From Bacteroidota bacterium (GTDB taxonomy: Bacteria > Bacteroidota > Bacteroidia > Bacteroidales > Paludibacteraceae), in contig JAFNAU010000186.1 of the NCBI GenBank assembly GCA_017860335.1, positions 1 to 6,980 of the forward strand: a stretch of 6,980 nt of DNA. The letters run 5' to 3'. Positions 1 through 5,649 of the stretch are shown here, piece by piece (the stretch's first letter is position 1; each line of letters starts with the position of its first letter). Below the pieces are notes generated by a model. The model had not been told where the DNA came from and ran no database searches. It saw only the letters and a program-made list of their open reading frames with translations. The position numbers and the translations under genes are program-made.

Positions 1-1
1 A

Positions 2-241
2 TATAAGCAGGATATAGATTATACCTGGTCAGCGACTCAAACCAAGGTATATTCGCGTATTGAGGGGTTGCAATGGTCACTGAATACCGGATTGGGGGTG
101 AATTATAAGATACAGAAAGACCTCAGTCTATTTTTCGAACCGAAAATGACCTTTTACCTGGATAACAATCAGCCCATGAGCGCCCGAACGGAAAATCCGC
201 TCGTGATAGGGCTGAACGGAGGTTTACGTATCGAATTGTGA
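2..241 (+). CDS. Outer-membrane beta-barrel protein, C-terminal fragment
   Basis: The first 79 codons of the window are open and end at TGA 239-241; the start lies upstream of the window. The visible part alternates polar and hydrophobic residues in strand-sized blocks, for example WSLNTGLGVNYKI, LSLFFEPKMTFYL and NPLVIGLNGGLRIEL. Glycine-rich strand ends and a final hydrophobic strand are typical of the small Bacteroidetes outer-membrane barrels (OMP_b-brl type). The pattern 'strand, NQPMSARTENP, last strand' resembles the last hairpin of that family. It probably sits in the outer membrane. Its specific role cannot be told from this fragment. It is separated from the next intact gene by about 920 bp, so it does not obviously belong to the operon at 1161. 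Confidence 0.7.
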   Translation, partial: YKQDIDYTWSATQTKVYSRIEGLQWSLNTGLGVNYKIQKDLSLFFEPKMTFYLDNNQPMSARTENPLVIGLNGGLRIEL

Positions 242-245
242 TGTT

Positions 246-288
246 GATTTGAGAATTTGAAGATGTGTCAATTTGAAGATTTGAAAAA
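246..288. repeat. Short ATTTGAAGAT-type direct repeats
   Basis: The 11-mer AATTTGAAGAT occurs at 254-264 and again at 270-280, a 16-bp period. Related ATTTGA units occur just before (247-252) and just after (280-285). It lies directly behind the stop codon of the barrel gene. Low-complexity repeats of this kind are common between genes in Bacteroidales. No function is evident, and no strong hairpin is formed. Confidence 0.5.
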
Positions 289-305
289 GCGATGATTTGT
301 TTTAA

Positions 306-608
306 TTCAACACAGACTATCTTTTATGGCGGATTCGGTGGTTTGCTCAGGTTGGTTTCCAGTGCGATTTCCTTTGTTGTGCAACTTCATATATTCTTAT
401 CCGTTATGAGCGATCGGGAAATAAAAACTCTTTGAGTTACGAAGCTAACGATTTAAAAAGATTATTGAAAGTCAAAGACATACCTGGTCGTTATAGCCAA
501 GCATATTTGCGCAACAATTGGGTGACTGAATTCATATATAAATTAGATTTTTACAAGGATTCTGTACCATTGAATCTGGTTACACAATTGACCTTGACAA
601 ATATTTAA
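306..608 (+). pseudogene. Start-less open frame, probable C-terminal remnant of an unknown gene
   Basis: The frame is open from the codon after TAA 303-305 to TAA 606-608, about 100 codons, with no in-frame ATG. The 3' two thirds read like real protein: a charged segment (ANDLKRLLKVKD), an aromatic segment (NNWVTEFIYKLDFYKD) and a beta-like end (NLVTQLTLTNI). The 5' third is rich in Trp and Cys (CDFLCCATS) and reads less like coding sequence. I read this as the tail of a gene whose front has been lost, followed 12 bp later by the broken lipoprotein gene at 621. I do not recognise the family. It could instead be a chance open frame. No ribosome-binding or start signal supports independent expression. 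Confidence 0.35.
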
Positions 609-620
609 AACATATTCGAC

Positions 621-915
621 ATGATTGCAAATAATATTTCTCGACTCGTTCTGACACTAATTATTTTCCTGACACTAATTAGTTGTGATAAGGAAAATGA
701 AATAGAGAGCCAGATAAAGATTCTGACATGACCATTTTGATTATACTGTTTATAATGATTCGATTGAGATAGGTTATGACGGAATATTGTATGTTTTAGT
801 TCTTCCAACTAAGCATAAATATTCTTTTAGCGGTGACAACTTGACAATTGATTTTAGTAATCGAGACTGTTACGGATTTGACAGGAAAGCAATAGTTTAT
901 GCAAGATACAAATGA
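621..915 (+). pseudogene. Small lipoprotein gene broken by a one-base frameshift
   Basis: ATG 621 opens a clear lipoprotein signal peptide: positive start (NNISR), hydrophobic core, lipobox LISC with Cys at residue 22, then DKENE. This frame ends at TGA 729-731 after only 36 codons. Reading on with one base skipped near 726-730 gives a continuous plausible protein, DHFDYTVYNDSIEIGYDG and then YVLVLPTKHKYSFSG, and onward to TGA 913-915. That second part has the beta-rich look of small Bacteroidetes lipoproteins. An extra T in ACATGACC explains the break. The joined product would be about 97 residues. I do not recognise the domain. The signal-peptide core contains an in-frame 18-bp duplication. 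The gene sits in a decayed stretch and is probably not functional, unless the extra base is a sequencing error. Confidence 0.6.
651..681. repeat. 13-bp tandem repeat, period 18 bp, inside a signal peptide
   Basis: CTGACACTAATTA is present at 651-663 and again at 669-681. The period of 18 bp equals six codons, so the protein reads LTLI twice within the hydrophobic core of the lipoprotein signal peptide. It looks like a replication-slippage duplication that kept the frame. Confidence 0.75.
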
Positions 916-1019
916 TGAATGCCTGGCTATAACAAAAACTATATGTCAATTGCCGTTTCCGTGCTGACAACAAGCTGTGTAGCCTGCAACAACTGCGACG
1001 TGGCTCGACAGGAAAGCAA
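880..1019. repeat. 13-bp direct repeat pair (880-892, 1007-1019) bracketing a 114-bp GC-richer stretch
   Basis: GACAGGAAAGCAA occurs exactly at both places, 127 bp apart. An exact 13-mer pair by chance in so short a region is unlikely. The first copy lies in the second frame of the broken lipoprotein gene and encodes DRKA. The second copy, read in the phase that again gives DRKA, runs open to TAA 1106-1108. Removing one 127-bp unit would therefore rejoin the two into one longer frame. The pair could be a target-site duplication around an inserted element, or the trace of a local duplication. Confidence 0.5.
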
Positions 1020-1045
1020 CCCGCTGTCGGCAACTGCATAAAGTT
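943..1045. repeat. Candidate dispersed repeat or MITE-like element with short inverted ends
   Basis: This stretch is clearly richer in G and C than its AT-rich surroundings and has no convincing gene. Its ends are imperfect inverted repeats: CAATTGCCG at 947-955 and CGGCAACTG at 1028-1036 match at 8 of 9 positions. On the minus strand it is open and Cys/Arg-rich (LPTAGCFPVEPRRSCCRLHS), which looks like translated repeat DNA rather than a protein. I suspect a small non-coding repeat that is dispersed in related genomes. That rests on composition and the inverted ends only, and multi-copy status cannot be seen here. Confidence 0.35.
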
Positions 1046-1108
1046 CCGTCCGTTAGTCAGGATTATATAAAAATAAGCAACGCTTACAATGAATTTATCA
1101 TCAATTAA
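1037..1108 (+). pseudogene. Possible displaced C-terminal tail of the broken lipoprotein
   Basis: This frame reads HKVPSVSQDYIKISNAYN and ends EFIIN at TAA 1106-1108, with a protein-like composition. There is no start codon. Its frame is the one that follows on from DRKA in the second copy of the 13-bp repeat. It may therefore be the original C-terminus of the lipoprotein at 621, pushed out of frame by the 127-bp unit. It is too short to be sure. Confidence 0.25.
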
Positions 1109-1113
1109 TTAAA

Positions 1114-1132
1114 AAAAGTCGTTTTGACTTTT
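1114..1132 (+). terminator. Small hairpin upstream of the operon
   Basis: AAAAGTC at 1114-1120 and GACTTTT at 1126-1132 form a perfect 7-bp stem with a 5-nt loop. The right arm ends in four T. It lies 28 bp before the ATG at 1161, after the decayed region. It could be a weak terminator for upstream transcription or a leader structure. The stem is AT-rich and therefore weak. No good TAnnTTTG promoter element (the Bacteroides -7 consensus) was found between 1040 and 1160. Confidence 0.25.
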
Positions 1133-1160
1133 AGAATAAAACGAAATAAAAAATACAGAA

Positions 1161-1811
1161 ATGAGAAAGTTGAATTTGTTCGCAGGAATTATTATCTTAA
1201 GTGCGTTTATTGGCAGTTGTACCCATGAAGAAGCAGACCGTGAGAAAATAGTTGAAATGACAATATATCCGGAGACAGGATATGGAGCAGGTGTACTGAG
1301 TGATGTGGTGACAGAGCCAATTCAATTTTCGGACAACGATGAAAATCGAAAACAGCTGTTGACAGATATTATTACAGAAGGTTTTGATTTTAATTATGAA
1401 AGAGGTTATGAATACACTTTAAAAGTGAAAAAGGTATGGATGCAAAACCCTCCTCAAGATGTTTCTTCAGTCAAATATGTATTTATTGAGCTTCTCGGCA
1501 AGAAGAAAGTAATCACTAAAGATAGCGAAAAAAGCATTGAACTTTTTGTCTCATCTCAAACAGTAAAGTTTACTCCAAAGTATCCGAATGAATATGAAAA
1601 CGTGGGAGGAATAGAAACGTTGAAAATTTATAATGCTATACATGTACAGGAAAAAGGTACTGACAATTGGATGGCACTGACTAAGATAGAGGGCTTTGAT
1701 TATGAAAAAGGCTACGAGTATGTAATAAACGTAAAAAAAATAACTCAGTCAGATCCTTACTCAGTTAGATATGTTTTGCTTAATATTGTTTCGAAGACGG
1801 AAAAGAAATAA
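1161..1811 (+). CDS. Lipoprotein with two DUF4377 modules
   Basis: This 216-residue lipoprotein has a signal peptide with lipobox FIGSC and the lipidated Cys at residue 20. The mature start is THEEAD; an acidic run just after the Cys resembles the surface-export signal known in Bacteroidetes lipoproteins, so surface display is possible. Two related modules follow. The first (about 31-116) has the core EGFDFNYERGYEYTLKVKK, then NPPQDVSSVKYVFIELL. The second (about 125-214) has WMALTKIEGFDYEKGYEY, then SVRYVLLNIVSKT. 'Ile-x-Gly-Phe-x-Tyr-Glu-x-Gly-Tyr-Glu-Tyr ... Tyr-Val-Leu ... Ser-Lys' is the pattern I associate with DUF4377, a domain of unknown function in bacterial lipoproteins and META/HslJ-like proteins. 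The start is supported by the signal peptide. The next gene begins 30 bp downstream, so it is probably the first gene of an operon. It is more AT-rich than the genes after it. Confidence 0.75.
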   Translation: MRKLNLFAGIIILSAFIGSCTHEEADREKIVEMTIYPETGYGAGVLSDVVTEPIQFSDNDENRKQLLTDIITEGFDFNYERGYEYTLKVKKVWMQNPPQDVSSVKYVFIELLGKKKVITKDSEKSIELFVSSQTVKFTPKYPNEYENVGGIETLKIYNAIHVQEKGTDNWMALTKIEGFDYEKGYEYVINVKKITQSDPYSVRYVLLNIVSKTEKK

Positions 1812-1841
1812 ATGCACAATACACTATACATATAAAAAATT

Positions 1842-2675
1842 ATGAATAAAAAACTAATCATTATTGCCTCATTACTGTTGCTGTCGGTAATTGCGATCAG
1901 TGCGCAGACTTCTTATCCGAACAATTATTCCGGTTACAGGAGAGGGTATGTTTTTCTGAAAAACGGCGATATTCTGAAAGGAAAATATATCTATTCTTCG
2001 GATATGAAAAAACTGGAAGTGATTTCCGGAAACCAGGTGCGAATCTATGCGTCGGAGGATGTTGAACGCATAACTAAAAAAAGCCCCCTGGAAATGGCTG
2101 ATACTGTCCGTATATTCAATCAGGCTGATTTTAAACCTTCAAGAATATTCAATATTACCGAATTCGGCTTGCTTATTGGCAATCAGGATAATACAGTAAA
2201 ATCTCCAATTATCTTTCATACCTCTGCCAATTACTCTTTTACACCGTTGCTGTCAGCCGGACTGGGAACCGGTGTGGAAATGTACCGCGAAGCCTATCTG
2301 CCGGTTACCGGGAATGTGATGTATAAGTTGAATAATCATCGCACATCGCCCTATGTATCACTACAGGCAGGATATCAGATACCCGTTGAAGGTACACGCA
2401 TGACCTATTACGAAGTGATGCCTGTATCGGTAAATCCAGGTTACCTGGATTATTACTATCCGTATCCTTATTATCAGAATTCGGCTCTTAATGCCAGGGG
2501 CGGATTTCTACTAAATCCTTCCATGGGATTTTTCCATCAGCTTAGCCGGGGATTGGGAATGGGAGTGTCGGTAGGATATCGTTTTCAGATATTGAATTAT
2601 ACCGGCGATAACGATTACCGCCTGGAAGTAAATTATAACCGATTGTCAGTAAAACTTGGTTTTATTTTTAATTAA
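1842..2675 (+). CDS. Outer-membrane beta-barrel protein with N-terminal KNGD domain
   Basis: This 277-residue protein has a Sec signal peptide (MNKKLIIIASLLLLSVIAIS), with cleavage likely after AISA at residue 21. Residues 33-77 (GYVFLKNGDILKGKY ... VRIYASEDVERI) form a small beta-rich segment of the 'xLKNGDxxKGK ... YxxxDVxxI' kind that often precedes barrels in Bacteroidetes. From about 105 to the end there are repeated amphipathic strands: FHTSANYSFTPLLSAGLGTG, SPYVSLQAGYQIPV and GLGMGVSVGYRFQI. The closing strand is NRLSVKLGFIFN, with aromatic and Gly residues as in outer-membrane barrels. A Tyr/Pro-rich loop (201-211) is probably extracellular. It is probably an eight-stranded-type barrel; the ligand or role is unknown. 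The gene lies 30 bp after the DUF4377 gene and only 9 bp before the propeller gene, so co-transcription is very likely. Confidence 0.75.
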   Translation: MNKKLIIIASLLLLSVIAISAQTSYPNNYSGYRRGYVFLKNGDILKGKYIYSSDMKKLEVISGNQVRIYASEDVERITKKSPLEMADTVRIFNQADFKPSRIFNITEFGLLIGNQDNTVKSPIIFHTSANYSFTPLLSAGLGTGVEMYREAYLPVTGNVMYKLNNHRTSPYVSLQAGYQIPVEGTRMTYYEVMPVSVNPGYLDYYYPYPYYQNSALNARGGFLLNPSMGFFHQLSRGLGMGVSVGYRFQILNYTGDNDYRLEVNYNRLSVKLGFIFN

Positions 2676-2684
2676 TCAGATAAT

Positions 2685-3998
2685 ATGAAAAAACTAAATT
2701 ATATCCTTCTGCTGGTTACAGTACTTGCATTTTCATCCTGCATGGATAAATATACTGAATTCTATACCGCTAATTCACCGGTTTACCTCAGTTTTGACGA
2801 TCTGCGCAGTGCCGTAAAAACGTCCGAACCATCCGACCTGCACAATCCCGGTAAAATTTACTTCAAGGATAATATCCTGTTCGTAGTGGAAAAACTGAAG
2901 GGAATACATGTGTTTGACATGTCGGTACCTTCCAGTCCTAAGAATCTGAGTTTTATTACCCTGCCCGGTTGTATCGATATCGCCATCAGAAATAACATAC
3001 TTTATGCCGATAGTTATGTCGATTTGGTAGCTGTAGATATTGCCGCGATAAATGCAGTGAAAGAAGTCGGACGCGCGAAGAATGTGTTTCCCTATTCAGT
3101 GCCTCCTACCAACAATGAACTGAGAGTTGAGGAAATTGACCAAACCAAAGGAATCGTAACCGGCTGGGAAATAACCCGGGAGAAGAAGGAATTAAACTAT
3201 CAGAATGTCCCGGTCTATCCCGTATGGTGGTATTACAGCAGTAATTATGCTATGAGCGATGCAACCGGAGGTTTTAAAGGCGGAGCAGAAACAAGTTCTT
3301 CGGGAACGTCATCGGGCTATGGGAAAAGCGGTTCGATGGCCAGATTTGGATTGTATGATAAATACCTGTATTCGGTCGATAACAATGCGGTTTATGTATT
3401 CAATATTCAAAATCAGACAGTTCCGGAACTTATCAATAAGCAATATCTGGGCTGGAATATCGAAACCATGTTTATGTATGATGATCACATGTTCCTGGGA
3501 ACCAGCAACGGAATGATTATCGCGTCACTACAGAATCCGCTGGTACCCGCACAAATTTCAACCTACTCGCACATTACCAGTTGCGATCCGGTAATCGTGG
3601 ACGACGGATATGCTTATGTTACACTGAGGGGTGGTCAAACCTGCCGGAATACAACCGTCAACCAACTGGATGTGCTTAAACTTTCCACAGATTATAAGAC
3701 TATTACTCCGGTGGCTTTTTATAATCTGACCAATCCTCACGGACTGGGAATTGACGGAAATACACTGTTTGTCTGCGATGGTTCCGACGGTTTGAAAGTG
3801 TACGATTGTACCGATAAAACAACCATCAATCAGCATTTAATCAAGACCTTTCCATCCATTCAGACCTATGATGTTATTCCTGTGAATACGTCGAAATACC
3901 TGTTTATGGTTGGTGATGGCGGATTTTATCTCTATGATTACAATAACCTGAATGATATCAGGCAAATTGCAAAAATTGAGGTAAAAGAAGAAAAATAA
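2685..3998 (+). CDS. LVIVD-repeat beta-propeller lipoprotein
   Basis: This 437-residue lipoprotein has Cys 19 after LAFSS. A spacer (20-55) is followed by blade-like repeats. One is KIYFKDNILFVVEKLKGIHVFDMS (57-80), with SSPKNLSFITLPG and then IDIAIRNNILYADSYVDLVAVDI (97-119); this is the LVIVD repeat pattern. Further blades are DKYLYSVDNNAVYVFNI (225-241), DDHMFLGTSNGMIIASL (266-282), DDGYAYVTLRGG (307-318), DGNTLFVCDGSDGLKVYDC (357-375) and NTSKYLFMVGDGGFYLYDY (401-419). A low-complexity Gly/Ser stretch (199-217) interrupts the propeller and precedes SMARFG, probably a flexible surface loop. LVIVD proteins are thought to be surface-associated beta-propellers, usually of unknown function. 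It lies 9 bp after the barrel gene and 39 bp before the serpin; the pairing of barrel and propeller lipoprotein suggests an outer-membrane complex, which is inference. Confidence 0.8.
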   Translation: MKKLNYILLLVTVLAFSSCMDKYTEFYTANSPVYLSFDDLRSAVKTSEPSDLHNPGKIYFKDNILFVVEKLKGIHVFDMSVPSSPKNLSFITLPGCIDIAIRNNILYADSYVDLVAVDIAAINAVKEVGRAKNVFPYSVPPTNNELRVEEIDQTKGIVTGWEITREKKELNYQNVPVYPVWWYYSSNYAMSDATGGFKGGAETSSSGTSSGYGKSGSMARFGLYDKYLYSVDNNAVYVFNIQNQTVPELINKQYLGWNIETMFMYDDHMFLGTSNGMIIASLQNPLVPAQISTYSHITSCDPVIVDDGYAYVTLRGGQTCRNTTVNQLDVLKLSTDYKTITPVAFYNLTNPHGLGIDGNTLFVCDGSDGLKVYDCTDKTTINQHLIKTFPSIQTYDVIPVNTSKYLFMVGDGGFYLYDYNNLNDIRQIAKIEVKEEK

Positions 3999-4037
3999 TT
4001 ACAGACCATTTTTAATTATCCTTTTTACTGTAAAATT

Positions 4038-5246
4038 ATGAAAACAATTTATTATTCGCTGCTGATGGCCATACTGCTACTCGGAGCCTGTACTACTAAC
4101 GAACCTGATCCGGGAAAAACTGCCGATCCAATTCAACTGACCTCTGTTATGCAACAACGAGTAGGGCAGGACAACGATTTCTCGTTCGACCTGCTGAAAA
4201 AAACCATAGCAAATACCGGCGAAGCCAACGTATTTATTTCGCCACTGAGTGTAAGTATGGCGCTGGGTATGGTGCGCAACGGTGCGGAAGGAACTACCAA
4301 AACCGAGATGAACACAGCTCTGAAGCTGAGTGGTCTGACCGATGCTGAAATAAACGAATATTACAGGCTGATGCAGACAACGCTGCCTGGTCTCGATCCG
4401 AAAACAAAACTCAGTATTGCCAATTCAATCTGGATTCGCCAGAGTAATGATTTTACCGTTAAACCGGCATTTCTGAAGACGAATACCGATTATTTCAACA
4501 GTTATGTAAAAATGATGGATTTCAATCAGCAATGGGCAGTGGATACCATCAACGGCTGGGCAAAACGGAACACAAACGGTTTGATCCCCGAAGTGATTAA
4601 AAGTATTGATCCATATACCATGATGTTGCTGATGAACGCTATCTACTTCAAGGGTACGTGGGTAACGCAGTTCGATAAAAAAGCTACCATGGAAAGTGAT
4701 TTCACCAATGAAGCCGGTCACGCCGTGAAAGTAAACATGATGCATGTGACCGATACCTTCGCGTATGCCGATGATGACCAGGCTCAATACCTCGAAATGC
4801 CCTACGGAAACAAAGCTTTCAGCATGACAGTCGTTTTACCGGATCAGGGGAAAACAATTACCGATATTCTCGGCAAACTGACAGCAGCGTCATTTGCTGA
4901 TATCACCGGTAAGATGGAAAATCAAAAGGTGCATGTGGTCTTTCCTCGGTTTAAGGTAAAACAAACCTTTCAACTCAATAAGATGCTACAGGATATGGGA
5001 ATGAAGAAAGCGTTTCAGGAAAACGCCGAACTGGATGGAATCGCCGCGTTAAAGCCCCTGTTTGTGAGCTTTGTGAAGCACGATACTTACGTGGACTGTA
5101 GATCCTCTCGAACGCTATTTTATTGCCGACAGACCTTTCCTTTTTGTCATCCGCGAAAAAAGCACGGGTATAATCATTTTCATTGGCAAGATGGGAAGTG
5201 TGGAGAAATTTTGATAAAGGAGATTCTTTTTTTGAGAATAATATAA
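4038..5246 (+). CDS. Serpin lipoprotein, copy 1: reactive-centre loop missing and frame lost
   Basis: The signal peptide has lipobox LGAC (Cys 18). A serpin body follows. Landmarks are helix A (DNDFSFDLLKKT), the helix B signature NVFISPLSVSMALGMVRNGA (about 65-84), SIANSIWIR, DTINGWAKRNTNGLI, the strand-3A signature NAIYFKGTW, MPYGNKAFSMTVVLP, and VVFPRFKVK ... LQDMGMKKAF ... ELDGI (about 301-338). The frame stays serpin-like up to HDTYV (Val 352). The usual EVxEEGTEAAAxT hinge and reactive-centre loop then fail to appear. After four bases (5094-5097) the conserved end resumes in the +1 frame. The 50 residues from Asp 353 to the stop at 5246 are therefore out of frame and Cys/His-rich. Serpins inhibit proteases by cleavage and insertion of this loop, so the product should not be an active inhibitor. 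It is best read as a pseudogene or a serpin in decay. It is probably the last gene of the 1161 operon. Confidence 0.85.
   Translation: MKTIYYSLLMAILLLGACTTNEPDPGKTADPIQLTSVMQQRVGQDNDFSFDLLKKTIANTGEANVFISPLSVSMALGMVRNGAEGTTKTEMNTALKLSGLTDAEINEYYRLMQTTLPGLDPKTKLSIANSIWIRQSNDFTVKPAFLKTNTDYFNSYVKMMDFNQQWAVDTINGWAKRNTNGLIPEVIKSIDPYTMMLLMNAIYFKGTWVTQFDKKATMESDFTNEAGHAVKVNMMHVTDTFAYADDDQAQYLEMPYGNKAFSMTVVLPDQGKTITDILGKLTAASFADITGKMENQKVHVVFPRFKVKQTFQLNKMLQDMGMKKAFQENAELDGIAALKPLFVSFVKHDTYVDCRSSRTLFYCRQTFPFCHPRKKHGYNHFHWQDGKCGEILIKEILFLRII
5098..5214 (+). pseudogene. Out-of-frame C-terminal tail of serpin copy 1
   Basis: In the +1 frame relative to the 4038 gene, codons from 5098 read VDPLERYFIADRPFLF, then VIREKSTGIIIFIGKMG, then SVEKF, and stop at TGA 5212-5214. 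These are the serpin strands 1C, 4B and 5B, including the family signature 'RPFLFxIREKSTGxIxFxGKM'. The tail has the same 38-residue length as the tail of the chimera at 5650. This shows where copy 1 originally ended and that the loss is confined to the loop region around 5094-5097. Confidence 0.8.
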
Positions 5247-5257
5247 AATTTAAGCGC

Positions 5258-5419
5258 ATGAAGACATATCTGATTTCATAGCTCGGACTGATTGCTCTGA
5301 CAGGATATGTGGCCGTCAATCCGCTTGACCAGAAAGATGCCCGTAAAATTAAACTTTCCGCTGAACAACGGTAACGTGTGGTTCAGGACAATGATTTTGC
5401 ATTCGGGCTGCTCAGAAAA
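5258..5419 (+). pseudogene. Serpin copy 2, N-terminal remnant with two in-frame stops
   Basis: ATG 5258 opens MKTYLIS, then TAG (5279-5281), then LGLIALTGYVAVNPLDQKDA, later IKLSAEQR, TAA (5372-5374), and RVVQDNDFAFGLLRK. This matches the start of the serpin at 6461 (MKTFLF ... FTGC ... IELSAVQEQRVVQDNDFAFELIRK). The lipobox Cys has become Tyr (TAT). A 25-base stretch at 5381-5405 is identical to 6584-6608, so this copy is closer to copy 3 than to copy 1. Serpin similarity stops abruptly at about 5419, in helix A, just before where the helix B signature should come. This is a dead gene. The serpin C-terminal part fused to the lipoprotein at 5650 may be its other half. Confidence 0.8.
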
Positions 5420-5649
5420 CAATTTTCGCAGATTTTCATAAAAAATGGAAGAGAACCGACTTGTTACTCGACAATATATACATTACGACCGAAACGGTAG
5501 AGATATAAATATTTGTAGCGATTAGTCCGAAAAAAACATCAATAATAACAGAAATCGGTTACGATATATTTGTTTGCCGGAAGCTTCAATTTTATTTGCA
5601 TTCCGACTAAAAATTCATAAAATAACACAATACAAAACATATAGACACT
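5420..5649 (+). other. AT-rich gap with a short orphan C-terminal frame (5425-5508)
   Basis: There is no intact gene here. Directly after the serpin remnant, a frame from 5425 reads FADFHKKWKRTDLLLDN and then IYITTETVEI, ending at TAA 5506-5508. It looks like the tail of some other protein, and I do not recognise it. The same frame is open again after that stop for about 33 codons (FVAISPKKTSIITEIGYD ...). The gap marks the left end of the foreign segment that separates the two serpin parts, and it should also contain the promoter of the gene at 5650. Confidence 0.4.
5565..5572 (+). promoter_or_regulatory. Possible Bacteroides-type -7 element
   Basis: TATATTTG matches the Bacteroides -7 consensus TAnnTTTG and lies 77 bp before the ATG at 5650, a reasonable leader length. 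No TTTG is present about 20 bp upstream where the -33 element should be, so support is weak. Confidence 0.25.

Noticed and set aside
605..808. Minus-strand open frame of 67 codons
   Set aside because: It lies opposite the lipoprotein gene, whose signal peptide and lipobox on the + strand explain the coding signal better.
854..1039. Minus-strand open frame, Cys/Arg-rich, 61 codons
   Set aside because: It overlaps the broken lipoprotein and the GC-richer repeat-like stretch, has no recognisable domain, and its composition looks like translated repeat DNA.
3259..3836. Open frames inside the propeller gene on both strands
   Set aside because: They are shadows of the propeller gene, with no signal peptide or domain of their own.
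3999..4033. Inverted repeat TTACAG / CTGTAA between the propeller and serpin genes
   Set aside because: It has only 6 paired bases with a loop of more than 20 nt and no T run after it, so it is too weak to call a terminator.
4425..4787. Minus-strand open frame of 120 codons inside serpin copy 1
   Set aside because: The + strand carries unmistakable serpin signatures over the same bases.
5091..5103. Programmed +1 frameshift that would rescue serpin copy 1
   Set aside because: There is no slippery run, no rare-codon or stop context and no obvious structure. Even a rescued product would lack the reactive-centre loop.
5224..5241. ATTCT / AGAAT hairpin around a T run after serpin copy 1
   Set aside because: A 5-bp AT stem with the T run in the loop rather than after the stem is not a convincing terminator.
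4975..5319. Minus-strand open frame of 114 codons across the end of serpin copy 1 and the start of the remnant
   Set aside because: The + strand shows serpin protein similarity on both sides; the minus frame shows no domain.
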